From positions 1-47,593 of the forward strand of contig CAZXFA010000020.1 in the NCBI GenBank assembly GCA_964640085.1: a DNA stretch of 47,593 bases, given 5' to 3'. The position numbers and the translations under genes were made by a program. This DNA is from CAZXFA01 sp964640085. GTDB taxonomy: Bacteria; Actinomycetota; UBA4738; HRBIN12. The notes under the pieces are model-generated. The model saw only the letters and a program-made list of their open reading frames with translations, had not been told where the DNA came from and searched no databases. Below, piece by piece: positions 1-7,217 of the stretch (the first letter of the stretch is position 1; the number at the start of each line of letters is the position of its first letter).

Positions 1-253
1 CGATGTGGTCCTCGTGCCCGTGCGTGAGCACGACGGCCTCGACCTCGCCGAGCCGGCCCCGCAGGTGCTCGAAGTCCGGTAGCACGAGGTCGATCCCGGG
101 CATCTCGGCGTGGGGGAAGGAGAGCCCCACGTCCAGGACCAGGATCCGCCCGTCGAGCTCGACGCAGGTCATGTTGCGCCCGACCTCCCCGACGCCGCCG
201 AGGAACACCAGGCGCGCGGGTCCGGAGACGGGTGGGTCAGAGGAGCCCGGCAT
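1..253 (-). CDS. rnj: Ribonuclease J, N-terminal part (cut by window edge)
   Basis: This is the first 84 codons of a beta-CASP metallo-beta-lactamase ribonuclease, an mRNA-processing and 5'-exonuclease/endonuclease enzyme of the cytoplasm. Reading the minus strand from an ATG at 253 gives a short leader and then VFLGGVGEVGRNM, a run LVLDVGLSFPHAEMPG, and THGHEDHI at the window edge. That last run is the start of the HxHxDH zinc motif. GGVGEVGRN and the HGHEDHIG motif are hallmarks of bacterial RNase J. The ATG lies inside the end of dapA, giving a 17-base overlap, and dapA-rnj is a common actinobacterial pair. The rest of the gene lies to the left of base 1. The start could also be a later GTG at the VFLGG stretch, but the ATG fits family length better. 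Confidence 0.9.
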   Translation of the reverse strand, partial: MPGSSDPPVSGPARLVFLGGVGEVGRNMTCVELDGRILVLDVGLSFPHAEMPGIDLVLPDFEHLRGRLGEVEAVVLTHGHEDHI

Positions 254-1121
254 CGACCAGGGCGTTGCGGATCCGCTCGCGTTCCTCGGCGGTGGCGGGC
301 ACGAGCGGCAGCCGCGGCGGACCGACCGGCCGCCCCACCAGCTCGAGCGCGGTCTTCACCGGGATCGGGTTGCTCGTGATGAACAAGGCGTTGAAGAGCG
401 GCGTGAGCTCCTCGTGGATCTTCCGGGCCGCCGGAACGTCCCCCGCCTCCACCAGGTCGCAGAGCTGCCGGATGCGATCGCCGACCAGGTGCCCGGCCAC
501 GCTCACCACGCCGACCGCCCCCAAGCACAGGTAGCCGAACGTAGCCCAGTCGTCACCCGAGTAGACCTCGAAGTCCGGCGGTGCCTCCGAGATCAGGCGG
601 GAGATCGCCTGGAAGTCCCCGGTGGAGTCCTTCACGCCGACGAGGTTCGGGACCTCGGCCATCCGCAACAGCGTCTCGTGCTCGATCCGGATCCCCGTAC
701 GCCCCGGGATGTTGTACGCGATCACCGGGACGCTGACGGCTCCCGCCACCCGCGTGTAGTGCTCGAGCAGCCCTCGCTGGGGGGGCTTGTTGTAGTAGGG
801 AGCCACGAGCAGCAGCCCGTCGGCCCCCAGGGCCTCGGCCTGACGGGAGAGCTCGACCGTCTCCGCGGTGCTGTAGGTCCCGGTCCCGCAGACGATCTTG
901 CCCCGACCCTCGGCCGCCTCGATCACGGCTCGGAACAGCTCGAGCTTCTCCTCGTGGGTCAGGGTGGGGGATTCCCCCGTGGAGCCCGCCAGAACCAGGG
1001 CCTGGCTCCCGTGCTCGAGCAGATCGAGGGCCAGTTCCTGCGCCGCTCCCAGGTCCAGCGAATGATCCTGCCGGAACGGCGTGACCATGGCGGTGACGAC
1101 CGCCCCGAACCTACCGACCAT
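237..1121 (-). CDS. dapA: 4-hydroxy-tetrahydrodipicolinate synthase
   Basis: Condenses pyruvate with aspartate semialdehyde in the first committed step of lysine/diaminopimelate synthesis; cytoplasmic TIM barrel. The 294 residues match the family length. Visible motifs are AGSTGE (45-50) for substrate binding, the catalytic tyrosine in AYNIPGRTG (Tyr136), and the Schiff-base lysine in GVKDSTGD (Lys164). The ATG at 1121 is preceded by a GAGGAGGG ribosome binding site. It overlaps the start of rnj by 17 bases, so the two are probably co-transcribed. dapB lies about 4 kb away on the same strand, separated by unrelated genes and a LysE-type exporter on the other strand. No frameshift or missing active-site residue is seen. 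Confidence 0.96.
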   Translation of the reverse strand: MVGRFGAVVTAMVTPFRQDHSLDLGAAQELALDLLEHGSQALVLAGSTGESPTLTHEEKLELFRAVIEAAEGRGKIVCGTGTYSTAETVELSRQAEALGADGLLLVAPYYNKPPQRGLLEHYTRVAGAVSVPVIAYNIPGRTGIRIEHETLLRMAEVPNLVGVKDSTGDFQAISRLISEAPPDFEVYSGDDWATFGYLCLGAVGVVSVAGHLVGDRIRQLCDLVEAGDVPAARKIHEELTPLFNALFITSNPIPVKTALELVGRPVGPPRLPLVPATAEERERIRNALVDAGLL

Positions 1122-1518
1122 GATGCCCTCCTCGATCGGATGCGGCGGTGCGCGGCGGACCCGGGCACGTCGGGCCGGGCGACCGGGCCCCGCTCAGGCG
1201 CCCTGGCTTGCCGCGGCCGCTCGGCCCCACGCTCAGGGACCGATGCTATCACCGTTCCACGCTCCGCACCATAGCCACATGAGTCACATGTTCAACGAGC
1301 TCACCGGGTTGCTCGAGCCGGCTGCTCCAGATATGGCACGTTGGGCACGAGGGGTTCTCGTTGGTCGCGCATCCCCTAGGCCTCCCGCAACTCCTGCGAC
1401 CGTTGCGCCCCTGGCGGCTCCCGAGCCCCGCCGGTTGCCCGGCGAGCGGGCGGGTGCCCCGGCCATCCTAGTCGGATGCCGCGCACCTCCACAGGCCACC
1501 GCGGCGACCCACCGCCGC
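1122..1518. other. Intergenic stretch between the small lipoprotein gene and dapA
   Basis: About 400 bases with no credible gene; short open frames here have no ribosome site and look like random GC-rich translation. Reading the minus strand (towards dapA) I see a possible -10 box TAGCAT at 1243-1248, about 120 bases before the dapA ATG, without a recognisable -35. Just upstream are two direct copies of a seven-base word, GTCACAT/GCCACAT on the plus strand, at 1274-1280 and 1283-1289. A six-base inverted repeat CGCAAC/GTTGCG lies at 1386-1391 and 1402-1407. None is strong enough to name an operator or a terminator. Confidence 0.4.
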
Positions 1519-2004
1519 CTAACCCGTCCGGACGAACGCCCCGTAGTTGTCCTGTCCCAGGAGCAGGATCACCAGGCCGATGTTGCGGACCTCGATCCCC
1601 TCGAACGCCGCGTCGAAGGTGGTGGTCTCGCCGACGGGGATGGGGGACGGATCCAGCACCTCGCCCTCGATCCGCTCGCCATCCCGCGCGTCCAGGATGT
1701 AGAAGCCGGGCTCGGGCAGCGCCCGGTCGGTCCCGTTGTCGATCGTGAGGGTCCCTTCGTTCCCATCGACCTCAAGCGTGACCTTCAGACCGGCGTTCGC
1801 GTACTCGTACACGCCCGTTCCCGGAGGACCCGTGAACGTGACGACGGGGCTCGGCCCGGTCTCGCCCGTCGCGCCGGTCCCCGCGGTGCCGCCGGTTGGT
1901 CCGGTCACGCCCTCCGAGCCGCCGTCGGTGCAAGCGGCGAACAGGAGACCCGCGACGGCGATGAGCACGGCGACGCGATGGGTAGTCTTCACGGGTCGCG
2001 GCAT
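1519..2004 (-). CDS. Small secreted lipoprotein with Gly-Thr-rich linker
   Basis: A 161-residue protein of unknown function. The N-terminus has a basic start, a hydrophobic core and a lipobox ending LFAAC at Cys25, so it should be a lipid-anchored protein on the outer face of the membrane. After the cysteine comes a linker of Gly-Thr/Pro triplets (GVTGPTG, GTGATGETG) that resembles a collagen-like spacer. A C-terminal beta-rich domain of about 100 residues follows (LKVTLEVDGNEGTLTIDNG and a QDNYGAF end). The longer open frame runs upstream across the divergent gene, but the ATG at 2004 is chosen because it gives a proper signal peptide and has GAGGGG 11 bases before it. Only 27 bases separate it from the divergent phosphatase start. 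Confidence 0.75.
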   Translation of the reverse strand: MPRPVKTTHRVAVLIAVAGLLFAACTDGGSEGVTGPTGGTAGTGATGETGPSPVVTFTGPPGTGVYEYANAGLKVTLEVDGNEGTLTIDNGTDRALPEPGFYILDARDGERIEGEVLDPSPIPVGETTTFDAAFEGIEVRNIGLVILLLGQDNYGAFVRTG

Positions 2005-2031
2005 GCTACACGAACCCCTCGGAGGCCAACC

Positions 2032-2493
2032 GTGAGGACGCTCGAGCTCCGCCGTCACGCCGAACGAGATCCGGATGCCGACCGGCTGTCCGCGGCAGGG
2101 AGGATCCGGGCCGCCCAGGTGGGACGGATGCTGGAGGGAGGGTACGACGTGGTGTTCGTCTCGCCCGCGCAGCGCTCCGCCGAAACCGTCGCGTGGTTCC
2201 TCCGGGCCCTCAACGAACAACTTCCCCCGCACGAGGTCGTCCCGGGTCTGGCCGGACGGGACACGGATGGCTCACTCACGGAGCTCGGTGCCGTGCTCGC
2301 CGACCTGCTGGACCGCGTCCCCGAGGGCGGCAGGGGGCTCGCGGTGGGCCACACCCCCCTGATCGAGCAGGCGGTGGATGGGCTCACCGGACGGCGGGTG
2401 GAGCCCCTGTCCGAGTGCGAGGGCGTTCAGCTCACCCGGTCCGACGATGGTCGCATCACCGTCGGCGAGCTTCGTCTGCCGGGGCCGGCCTGA
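2032..2493 (+). CDS. Histidine phosphatase family protein (short)
   Basis: A 153-residue protein of the phosphoglycerate-mutase/SixA-like histidine phosphatase superfamily. The N-terminal LELRRHAERD carries the phospho-accepting histidine in an RHxE motif (His9), followed by LSAAGRIRA. VFVSPAQRSAET matches the usual SSPxxRAxQT block and VGHTPLIEQ gives the second catalytic histidine. The small size is closest to SixA-like phosphatases, which act on phosphohistidine proteins or small phosphoesters; the substrate cannot be told. The start is a GTG at 2032 with GGAGG six bases upstream. An upstream in-frame extension exists but overlaps the divergent lipoprotein and has no family similarity. The LysE-type gene follows after one base. 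Confidence 0.8.
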   Translation: MRTLELRRHAERDPDADRLSAAGRIRAAQVGRMLEGGYDVVFVSPAQRSAETVAWFLRALNEQLPPHEVVPGLAGRDTDGSLTELGAVLADLLDRVPEGGRGLAVGHTPLIEQAVDGLTGRRVEPLSECEGVQLTRSDDGRITVGELRLPGPA

Positions 2494-2494
2494 G

Positions 2495-3115
2495 GTGATC
2501 GATCTCGCGCATCCGGCCGCGGCCTTCGGCCTCGGGGTGGCGCTCGGGACCTCCCCCGGCCCCGTCCAGCTACTGCTGTTCGCCGAGGCGTCCAGGGGCG
2601 GGGTGGGACGCGGCCTGCGCGCGATGGCCGGGGCGAACGGGGTGTTCGGGGCGATGCTCGCGCTCCTGGCCGCCGGCCTGTCCCAGATCCGCCCCGCTCC
2701 GGGGTTCCTGCGCGCGATCCAGGTGATCGGCGGCGCGTTCCTCGTGCTCCTGGCGGTCGATGCGGTGCGCGAGAGCCGTCGAGCCTCGCCCGCAGAGGGG
2801 GCGCCGCGCAGGGCGGGTCTCCACCCAGCCCTGCGCGGCGCCCTCGCCGTGATCCTCAACCCCGGCGTCTACGTCTTCCTGGCCACCACGGGGGCGGCCG
2901 TGGCGGCCGATGCGGTGACCGATGGGGGTCGTCAGCTCGCGTTCGCGACCGTGGCGGCGCTCCTGGTCGGCGTCTCGCTCTCGGACTCGGCGATGGTCCT
3001 GCTCGGAGCCGGCGCCCACCGCGTGCGGCCGCGGGTCCTGCGTCTCGTCTCCGACGTGCTCGCCGCTGCCCTGGGGGCGCTGGGCATCCTGCTGATCGTC
3101 CGCGGGCTCGCCTGA
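2495..3115 (+). CDS. LysE-family amino acid exporter
   Basis: A 206-residue integral membrane protein of the LysE/RhtB efflux family, which exports amino acids such as lysine, arginine, homoserine or threonine. The N-terminus has the characteristic FGLGVALGTSPGPVQLLLFAEA, where a Gly-x-x-x-GPxP turn sits in the first helix. Later hydrophobic segments include IQVIGGAFLVLLAVDAV and the helix after an Asn-Pro-Gly-Val turn, and the length fits the family. The GTG start at 2495 lies one base after the stop of the histidine phosphatase, so the two are co-transcribed. It lies between dapA and dapB, which makes lysine or diaminopimelate export a reasonable but untested guess. It converges on the acetyltransferase gene with 27 bases between stops. 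Confidence 0.82.
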   Translation: MIDLAHPAAAFGLGVALGTSPGPVQLLLFAEASRGGVGRGLRAMAGANGVFGAMLALLAAGLSQIRPAPGFLRAIQVIGGAFLVLLAVDAVRESRRASPAEGAPRRAGLHPALRGALAVILNPGVYVFLATTGAAVAADAVTDGGRQLAFATVAALLVGVSLSDSAMVLLGAGAHRVRPRVLRLVSDVLAAALGALGILLIVRGLA

Positions 3116-3142
3116 CGTCTCGCCGAAGCTCGGCACCTGGGC

Positions 3143-4384
3143 TCAGAACACGTACGGGCACCAGGGGGCCGGGTCCCAGCCGAACATCGCGTCGGCCCGT
3201 TCGAGCGAACCGACCGTGCGCTCCTCCACCCGACCGGCGCGGGCCAGCTGCCGGAACGAGACCCCGCTCAGATACGCGGCTCCGACCTCGTTCACGGTGC
3301 AGACGAGGTCGGGCTCCGCCTCGGTGCGGGAGGCGATCCCGCGCTCGCCGGGTCCGGTCTCCACCCTGACGCGTCCCTCGTTCCAGGGGCAGAAGGGATC
3401 GCGGATCTCCAGGACCACGGTCCCCTCGATCCCGTACGATCGCGCCTCGAGCGCCCCGAGGAGGTTCACCGGCCGGAGCCACAGGTTGTCGCGCACGGTC
3501 GCCCGCACCCGTCGCGGCTCCCGGACCAGGTGGAGCAGCGGCTCGTCCACTGGCCGGCTCCAGGCACTGACCCGCTCGGTGAGATCCACGTCCAACACGA
3601 ACCGCCACAGGTCCGCGTACGCGCCGGGTGTGAGGGCCTGGAGATCGCGGACCGTGAGGGTCGAGCGAGGCGTCCCGTCGGGCCACTCGTGGCGGACGCG
3701 GTAGATCGCGTAGCCATCGATCCCTCGCTCTCCCTCGTGGAGCGCGAAGAACCGCGGCAGCTCGCGGTCCGGACCGTGCTCGTGGAGCGAGTAGTCGAGC
3801 CGCCGCTCGTCCAGCTGGACCATGCCGGCCCGGGTCGGCCGCACCGCATCGTGGACCGCGAGCACGTCCTCCAGCGCGGTGTCCCGGTCGGCCAGCCGCA
3901 CCGACCCGGAGGGCTCGTAGCCACGGATGAACGCCGAGCGATCGCTCTCGACCTCGAGCGAGAGCCCGAAGGTGGCCAGGCCGTAGCCGTAACGACCGTA
4001 GATCGCGCCCTCCGACGCGTAGAGCACGTGGACGGCGTCCCCGCGCTCGTAGGCCTCCTCGAGCTGCCGGCGCATCAGCATGGCGTTGATGCCACGTCGC
4101 CGATGCGTCGGCCGCACGCCGACGGCGGTCACGTACCCGACCTCGACCTCCCCGCCGGGCACCGTCATCGGGATCGGCAGGAGCGCGGTGGTCCCCACGA
4201 TCAAGCCATCCACGAACGCGGCGAGGCAGCGGTCGAGCGGGAGCAGCGCGCGTTCCCGGCGGATGTCCTCCGCCGTGGGCACCTCGCTGAACGCCGACTC
4301 GACCGCCCGCGCGTAGTCGGCGAACTCGTCCTCGGCGATGGTCCGGATGAGCGGGTCCACGCGGCCGAGCTTACGACCGACCAA
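3143..4384 (-). CDS. Eis-like GNAT N-acetyltransferase
   Basis: A 413-residue acetyl-CoA-dependent acetyltransferase of the Eis type, a family known for acetylating amines such as aminoglycosides and some protein lysines. The N-terminal GNAT domain shows VTAVGVRPTHRRRGI, the beta4-alpha3 cofactor loop, and YASEGAIYGRYGYG. A second GNAT-like region follows in the middle. The C-terminal part resembles a sterol-carrier fold and ends in the aromatic carboxyl terminus WCPYVF, which in Eis proteins reaches into the active site. The ATG at 4384 overlaps the PIG-L gene by 14 bases; a GTG at 4360 (residue 9) is an equally plausible start. The natural substrate is unknown. Pairing with a PIG-L deacetylase suggests a small amine or amino-sugar, but that is inference. 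Confidence 0.85.
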   Translation of the reverse strand: MVGRKLGRVDPLIRTIAEDEFADYARAVESAFSEVPTAEDIRRERALLPLDRCLAAFVDGLIVGTTALLPIPMTVPGGEVEVGYVTAVGVRPTHRRRGINAMLMRRQLEEAYERGDAVHVLYASEGAIYGRYGYGLATFGLSLEVESDRSAFIRGYEPSGSVRLADRDTALEDVLAVHDAVRPTRAGMVQLDERRLDYSLHEHGPDRELPRFFALHEGERGIDGYAIYRVRHEWPDGTPRSTLTVRDLQALTPGAYADLWRFVLDVDLTERVSAWSRPVDEPLLHLVREPRRVRATVRDNLWLRPVNLLGALEARSYGIEGTVVLEIRDPFCPWNEGRVRVETGPGERGIASRTEAEPDLVCTVNEVGAAYLSGVSFRQLARAGRVEERTVGSLERADAMFGWDPAPWCPYVF

Positions 4385-5150
4385 GGCCCTCGAACGGGTC
4401 CCGCAGGACGGGCTCCCCCGGTGCGCGTTCGGGGAACGCCATCACGAAGCTCTCGCTCCCCAGGATCTCCGGCCACAGATCGAACGGAACGCCCTCGAGC
4501 TCCCCCTGCGTCCGGTGCTCCCGCAGCGCCTCGAGCTTGCGCTCGTAGACGGGCGAACAGTCCACGGCCACGCCGATCGTGTCGTCGCGGACGCCGCGGG
4601 GTTGGAACGGTTCCGCGGGATCGATGGGCTCCATGCCCCGGTGGCGCAGAAGCTCGTTCAGGCGGTCGAGCCGCGACGAGGGCAACGCGGTGTACAGGAG
4701 ACGGTCGAACCCGTCACCTCCCGAGGCGCGGGCGGCATGGAAGGCCTCGGTCGCCGCGGCCCCGACCGCCACGTGGTCGGCGTGCCCGGTGACCCCGTCC
4801 GGGCCGAACGTGACCACCACCCGCGGGCGAGCGGTGAGCAGCACGTCCAGGTAGCTGGCCACCAGATCCTCGGGCGCCACGTCGGCGACCCCGCCGTCCG
4901 GATAGCGGAGGAACCGCAGATCGGGGTCCAGGCCGAGGACCCGCCAGGCCGCCCGGTCCTCCTCCTCCCGGACCGCGCCGAGCGTCTCCCGGGTGGCCAG
5001 GCTCGGATCGTAGATCCGGCCCGCCTCCCCGCTGGTGGTGACGATCACGGTCGCCTCGAGCCCCCTGTCGGCGTGCAGGGCCAGCGTTCCCCCCACGCCG
5101 TACGTGTCGTCGTCCGGATGCGCGAAGACGCAGGCGATCCACCCGGTCAC
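4371..5150 (-). CDS. PIG-L family N-acetyl deacetylase (LmbE/MshB-like)
   Basis: A 259-residue zinc-dependent deacetylase of the family that includes MshB and Mca of mycothiol metabolism. The zinc motif is AHPDDDTYGVGG (His11, Asp13, Asp14; the usual glutamate is replaced by Asp), and the third ligand is in TGHADHVAV (His126). The GTG start at 5150 overlaps the dapB stop in a GTGA tetranucleotide, so it is translationally coupled to dapB. The much longer open frame upstream is only antisense shadow of dapB. Candidate substrates are GlcNAc-inositol-like molecules or mycothiol conjugates; the sequence does not decide between them. Followed by the Eis-like acetyltransferase in the same operon. 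Confidence 0.85.
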   Translation of the reverse strand: MTGWIACVFAHPDDDTYGVGGTLALHADRGLEATVIVTTSGEAGRIYDPSLATRETLGAVREEEDRAAWRVLGLDPDLRFLRYPDGGVADVAPEDLVASYLDVLLTARPRVVVTFGPDGVTGHADHVAVGAAATEAFHAARASGGDGFDRLLYTALPSSRLDRLNELLRHRGMEPIDPAEPFQPRGVRDDTIGVAVDCSPVYERKLEALREHRTQGELEGVPFDLWPEILGSESFVMAFPERAPGEPVLRDPFEGLGRS

Positions 5151-5953
5151 GGTGATGCGGGGTGGTCCAGCAGCGGGTCGAGCCCGACCGTCAGGCCGGG
5201 CCGCCGCATCACCGCCCGCAGGGCCATCAGCACGCCGGGCATGAACGAACTCCGGTCGGTGGAGTCGTGCCGGATCGTCAGCGTCTGCCCCTCGCCCCCG
5301 AAGATCACCTCGTGGTGCGCGACCAGGCCGGGGAGCCGGACGGAGTGGACGCGGACCCCGTCGACCTCGCCCCCTCGGGCGCCCTCGAGCGACTCCGCCA
5401 GCGGGCCGCGCCACACCTCCCCCCGGGCCTCGCGGATCGCCCGGACCGTGGCCACGGCCGTCCCCGACGGCGCGTCCGCCTTGCGGTCGTGGTGGAGCTC
5501 GATCACCTCGACCGCCGGGAGGTAGCGCGCGGCCTGCTGAGCGAACCGCTGCATCAGCGCCGCCCCCAACGCGAAGTTCGGGACCACGATCACGTTCGAC
5601 TCCGACCCCTCGTCGCCGATCAGCCCGGCGATCTCCCGGAGGTCATCCTGTGACAGGCCGCTGGTCCCCACGACCAGGTGCACGGCGTGCGTCACGCACC
5701 ACCGGACGTTGTCCATCACGACGTCGGGATGGGTGAAGTCGACGGCCACCTCGACCTCGGCCTCCAGGAGCCGATCCAGCTCGTCGGAGATCGGGACGTC
5801 CACCTCGATGTGACCGACCAGGTCGCCGATGCTCTGCCCCACCTTCGAACGGTCGATGGCGGCGGCGAGCGCGAGATCGTCCGCCTCAACGACGCCGCGG
5901 CAGACCATCAGCCCCATCCGCCCGCAGGCGCCGATCACGCCGACCCGGATCAG
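5147..5953 (-). CDS. dapB: 4-hydroxy-tetrahydrodipicolinate reductase, apparent CTG start
   Basis: Reduces hydroxy-tetrahydrodipicolinate with NAD(P)H in the lysine/diaminopimelate pathway. The N-terminal Rossmann fold has VGVIGACGRMG (GxxGRMG). The catalytic block is ELHHDRKADAPSGTA with His154, His155, Lys158 and the SGT loop, and VGTSGL and PNFALG are also present. Length is 268 residues. No ATG, GTG or TTG is available at the right place: the only in-frame codon that keeps the first beta strand is CTG at 5953-5951, giving (M)IRVGVIG exactly as in the family. It overlaps the M16 peptidase stop as CTGA and has GGGAG seven bases upstream. A GTG at residue 6 would delete the first strand. The operon order pnp-M16-dapB is typical of Actinomycetota. 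Confidence 0.93.
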   Translation of the reverse strand: MIRVGVIGACGRMGLMVCRGVVEADDLALAAAIDRSKVGQSIGDLVGHIEVDVPISDELDRLLEAEVEVAVDFTHPDVVMDNVRWCVTHAVHLVVGTSGLSQDDLREIAGLIGDEGSESNVIVVPNFALGAALMQRFAQQAARYLPAVEVIELHHDRKADAPSGTAVATVRAIREARGEVWRGPLAESLEGARGGEVDGVRVHSVRLPGLVAHHEVIFGGEGQTLTIRHDSTDRSSFMPGVLMALRAVMRRPGLTVGLDPLLDHPASP

Positions 5954-7209
5954 CCGAGCGCTCCCGTCGAGAACGGCCCGAGCACGGTCTCTGTCATCGG
6001 CTGCGAGAGTACCCGCTCGGCCGCCCGGCGCGCGTCCTCGGGGGCGACGGCCTCGATGCGCCGCAGGATCTGGTTCATCGTGAGGATCTCGCCGTGGCTG
6101 ATCTCCGACTTGCCCAGGCGCGACATCCGGCCGCCGGGGTCCTCGAGCGACAGGACCAGCGATCCCTTCAGGTGCTCCTTGGCGCGGTCGAACTCTCCGG
6201 GCGCGAGCCCCTTCTCCGCGACATCCTCGAGCTCTCCCCGCACGATCGCTCGCGCCTGCTTGGCACGCGACGGCGTGGTGCCCAGGTACGTGCAGAACAG
6301 CCCCGCCTCCGCGTACATCGAGTGGTAGCTGTAGACGCTGTACGCGAGCCCCCGCTTCTCGCGGATCTCCTGGAATAGGCGCGAGCTCATGCCGCCACCG
6401 ATCGCCGTGTTGACGACCCCGAACGCGAACCGGTCGGCGTCCGTGCGGGACACGCCGTTCGTGCCGATGCAGATGTGCGCCTGCTCGGTGGAACGTCGCC
6501 GCACGACCGAGCCCCCCGATGACACCGGGGGGTGACCCGCCGCCCGGAGGTTCCAGGCGGCATGCTCCTCCGTCCGTACGGGCCCGGTGGCCATGTTCTC
6601 GGCCACCAGATCGAGCAACAGCTCGTGTTGGAGGTTCCCGGCCGCCACCACGACCAGGTTCCCCGGGACGTAGCGCGTTCGGTAGAACCGGCGCACCTGA
6701 TCGCGCGAGACCCCCGCGATGCTCTCCCGTGTCCCCAGGATCCTCCGCCCCAGGGGGTGATCCGGCCACAGCGTCTCGGTGAACAGGTCGTGGATCAGAT
6801 CGTCGGGCGTGTCCTCGTGGACATTGATCTCCTCCAGGATGACCTGCCGCTCGGCCTCGAAGTCCGCGGGGCGGAGGAGCGAGCGCTGCACCATGTCGCA
6901 CAGATGGTCCACGGCCATGGGGAGATCCCGATCCCGCACGCGCGAGTGGAAGCACGTGTACTCCTTGGCGGTGAAGGCGTTCACGTCCCCGCCCACCGCG
7001 TCGAACGCCTCGGCGATGTCGCGCGCGGTGCGGGTCTTCGTCCCCTTGAACAGCAGGTGCTCGAGGAAGTGGCTCGCACCGCCGATCGCCGGCCGCTCGT
7101 CGCGCGACCCGGCGAGCACCCAGAAGCCGAGCGCCACCGAGCGGACGCCGGGCATCCGCTCGGTAACGACGCGCAGACCCGATCCGAACTCGGTCCGACG
7201 GATCGGCAT
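5950..7209 (-). CDS. M16 family zinc peptidase (PepR/processing-peptidase-like)
   Basis: A 419-residue inverzincin peptidase of the mitochondrial processing peptidase type. The active site HFLEH is at 47-51 (zinc ligands His47 and His51, catalytic Glu50), and the third ligand, Glu127 in VILEEINVHED, is spaced as in the family. A later EIREKRGLAYSVYSY block belongs to the second half-domain, with the Arg/Tyr substrate-binding pair. It therefore looks catalytically complete rather than the inactive partner subunit. It starts eight bases after pnp and ends in a CTGA overlap with dapB. Physiological substrates of these bacterial peptidases are poorly known; a role in degrading peptides is likely. 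Confidence 0.92.
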   Translation of the reverse strand: MPIRRTEFGSGLRVVTERMPGVRSVALGFWVLAGSRDERPAIGGASHFLEHLLFKGTKTRTARDIAEAFDAVGGDVNAFTAKEYTCFHSRVRDRDLPMAVDHLCDMVQRSLLRPADFEAERQVILEEINVHEDTPDDLIHDLFTETLWPDHPLGRRILGTRESIAGVSRDQVRRFYRTRYVPGNLVVVAAGNLQHELLLDLVAENMATGPVRTEEHAAWNLRAAGHPPVSSGGSVVRRRSTEQAHICIGTNGVSRTDADRFAFGVVNTAIGGGMSSRLFQEIREKRGLAYSVYSYHSMYAEAGLFCTYLGTTPSRAKQARAIVRGELEDVAEKGLAPGEFDRAKEHLKGSLVLSLEDPGGRMSRLGKSEISHGEILTMNQILRRIEAVAPEDARRAAERVLSQPMTETVLGPFSTGALG

Positions 7210-7217
7210 GCCCGGGC

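Noticed and set aside
1284..1499. 71-residue minus-strand frame in the dapA upstream gap
   Set aside because: No ribosome site, no family-like sequence and biased to Ala/Arg/Gly; more likely non-coding leader.
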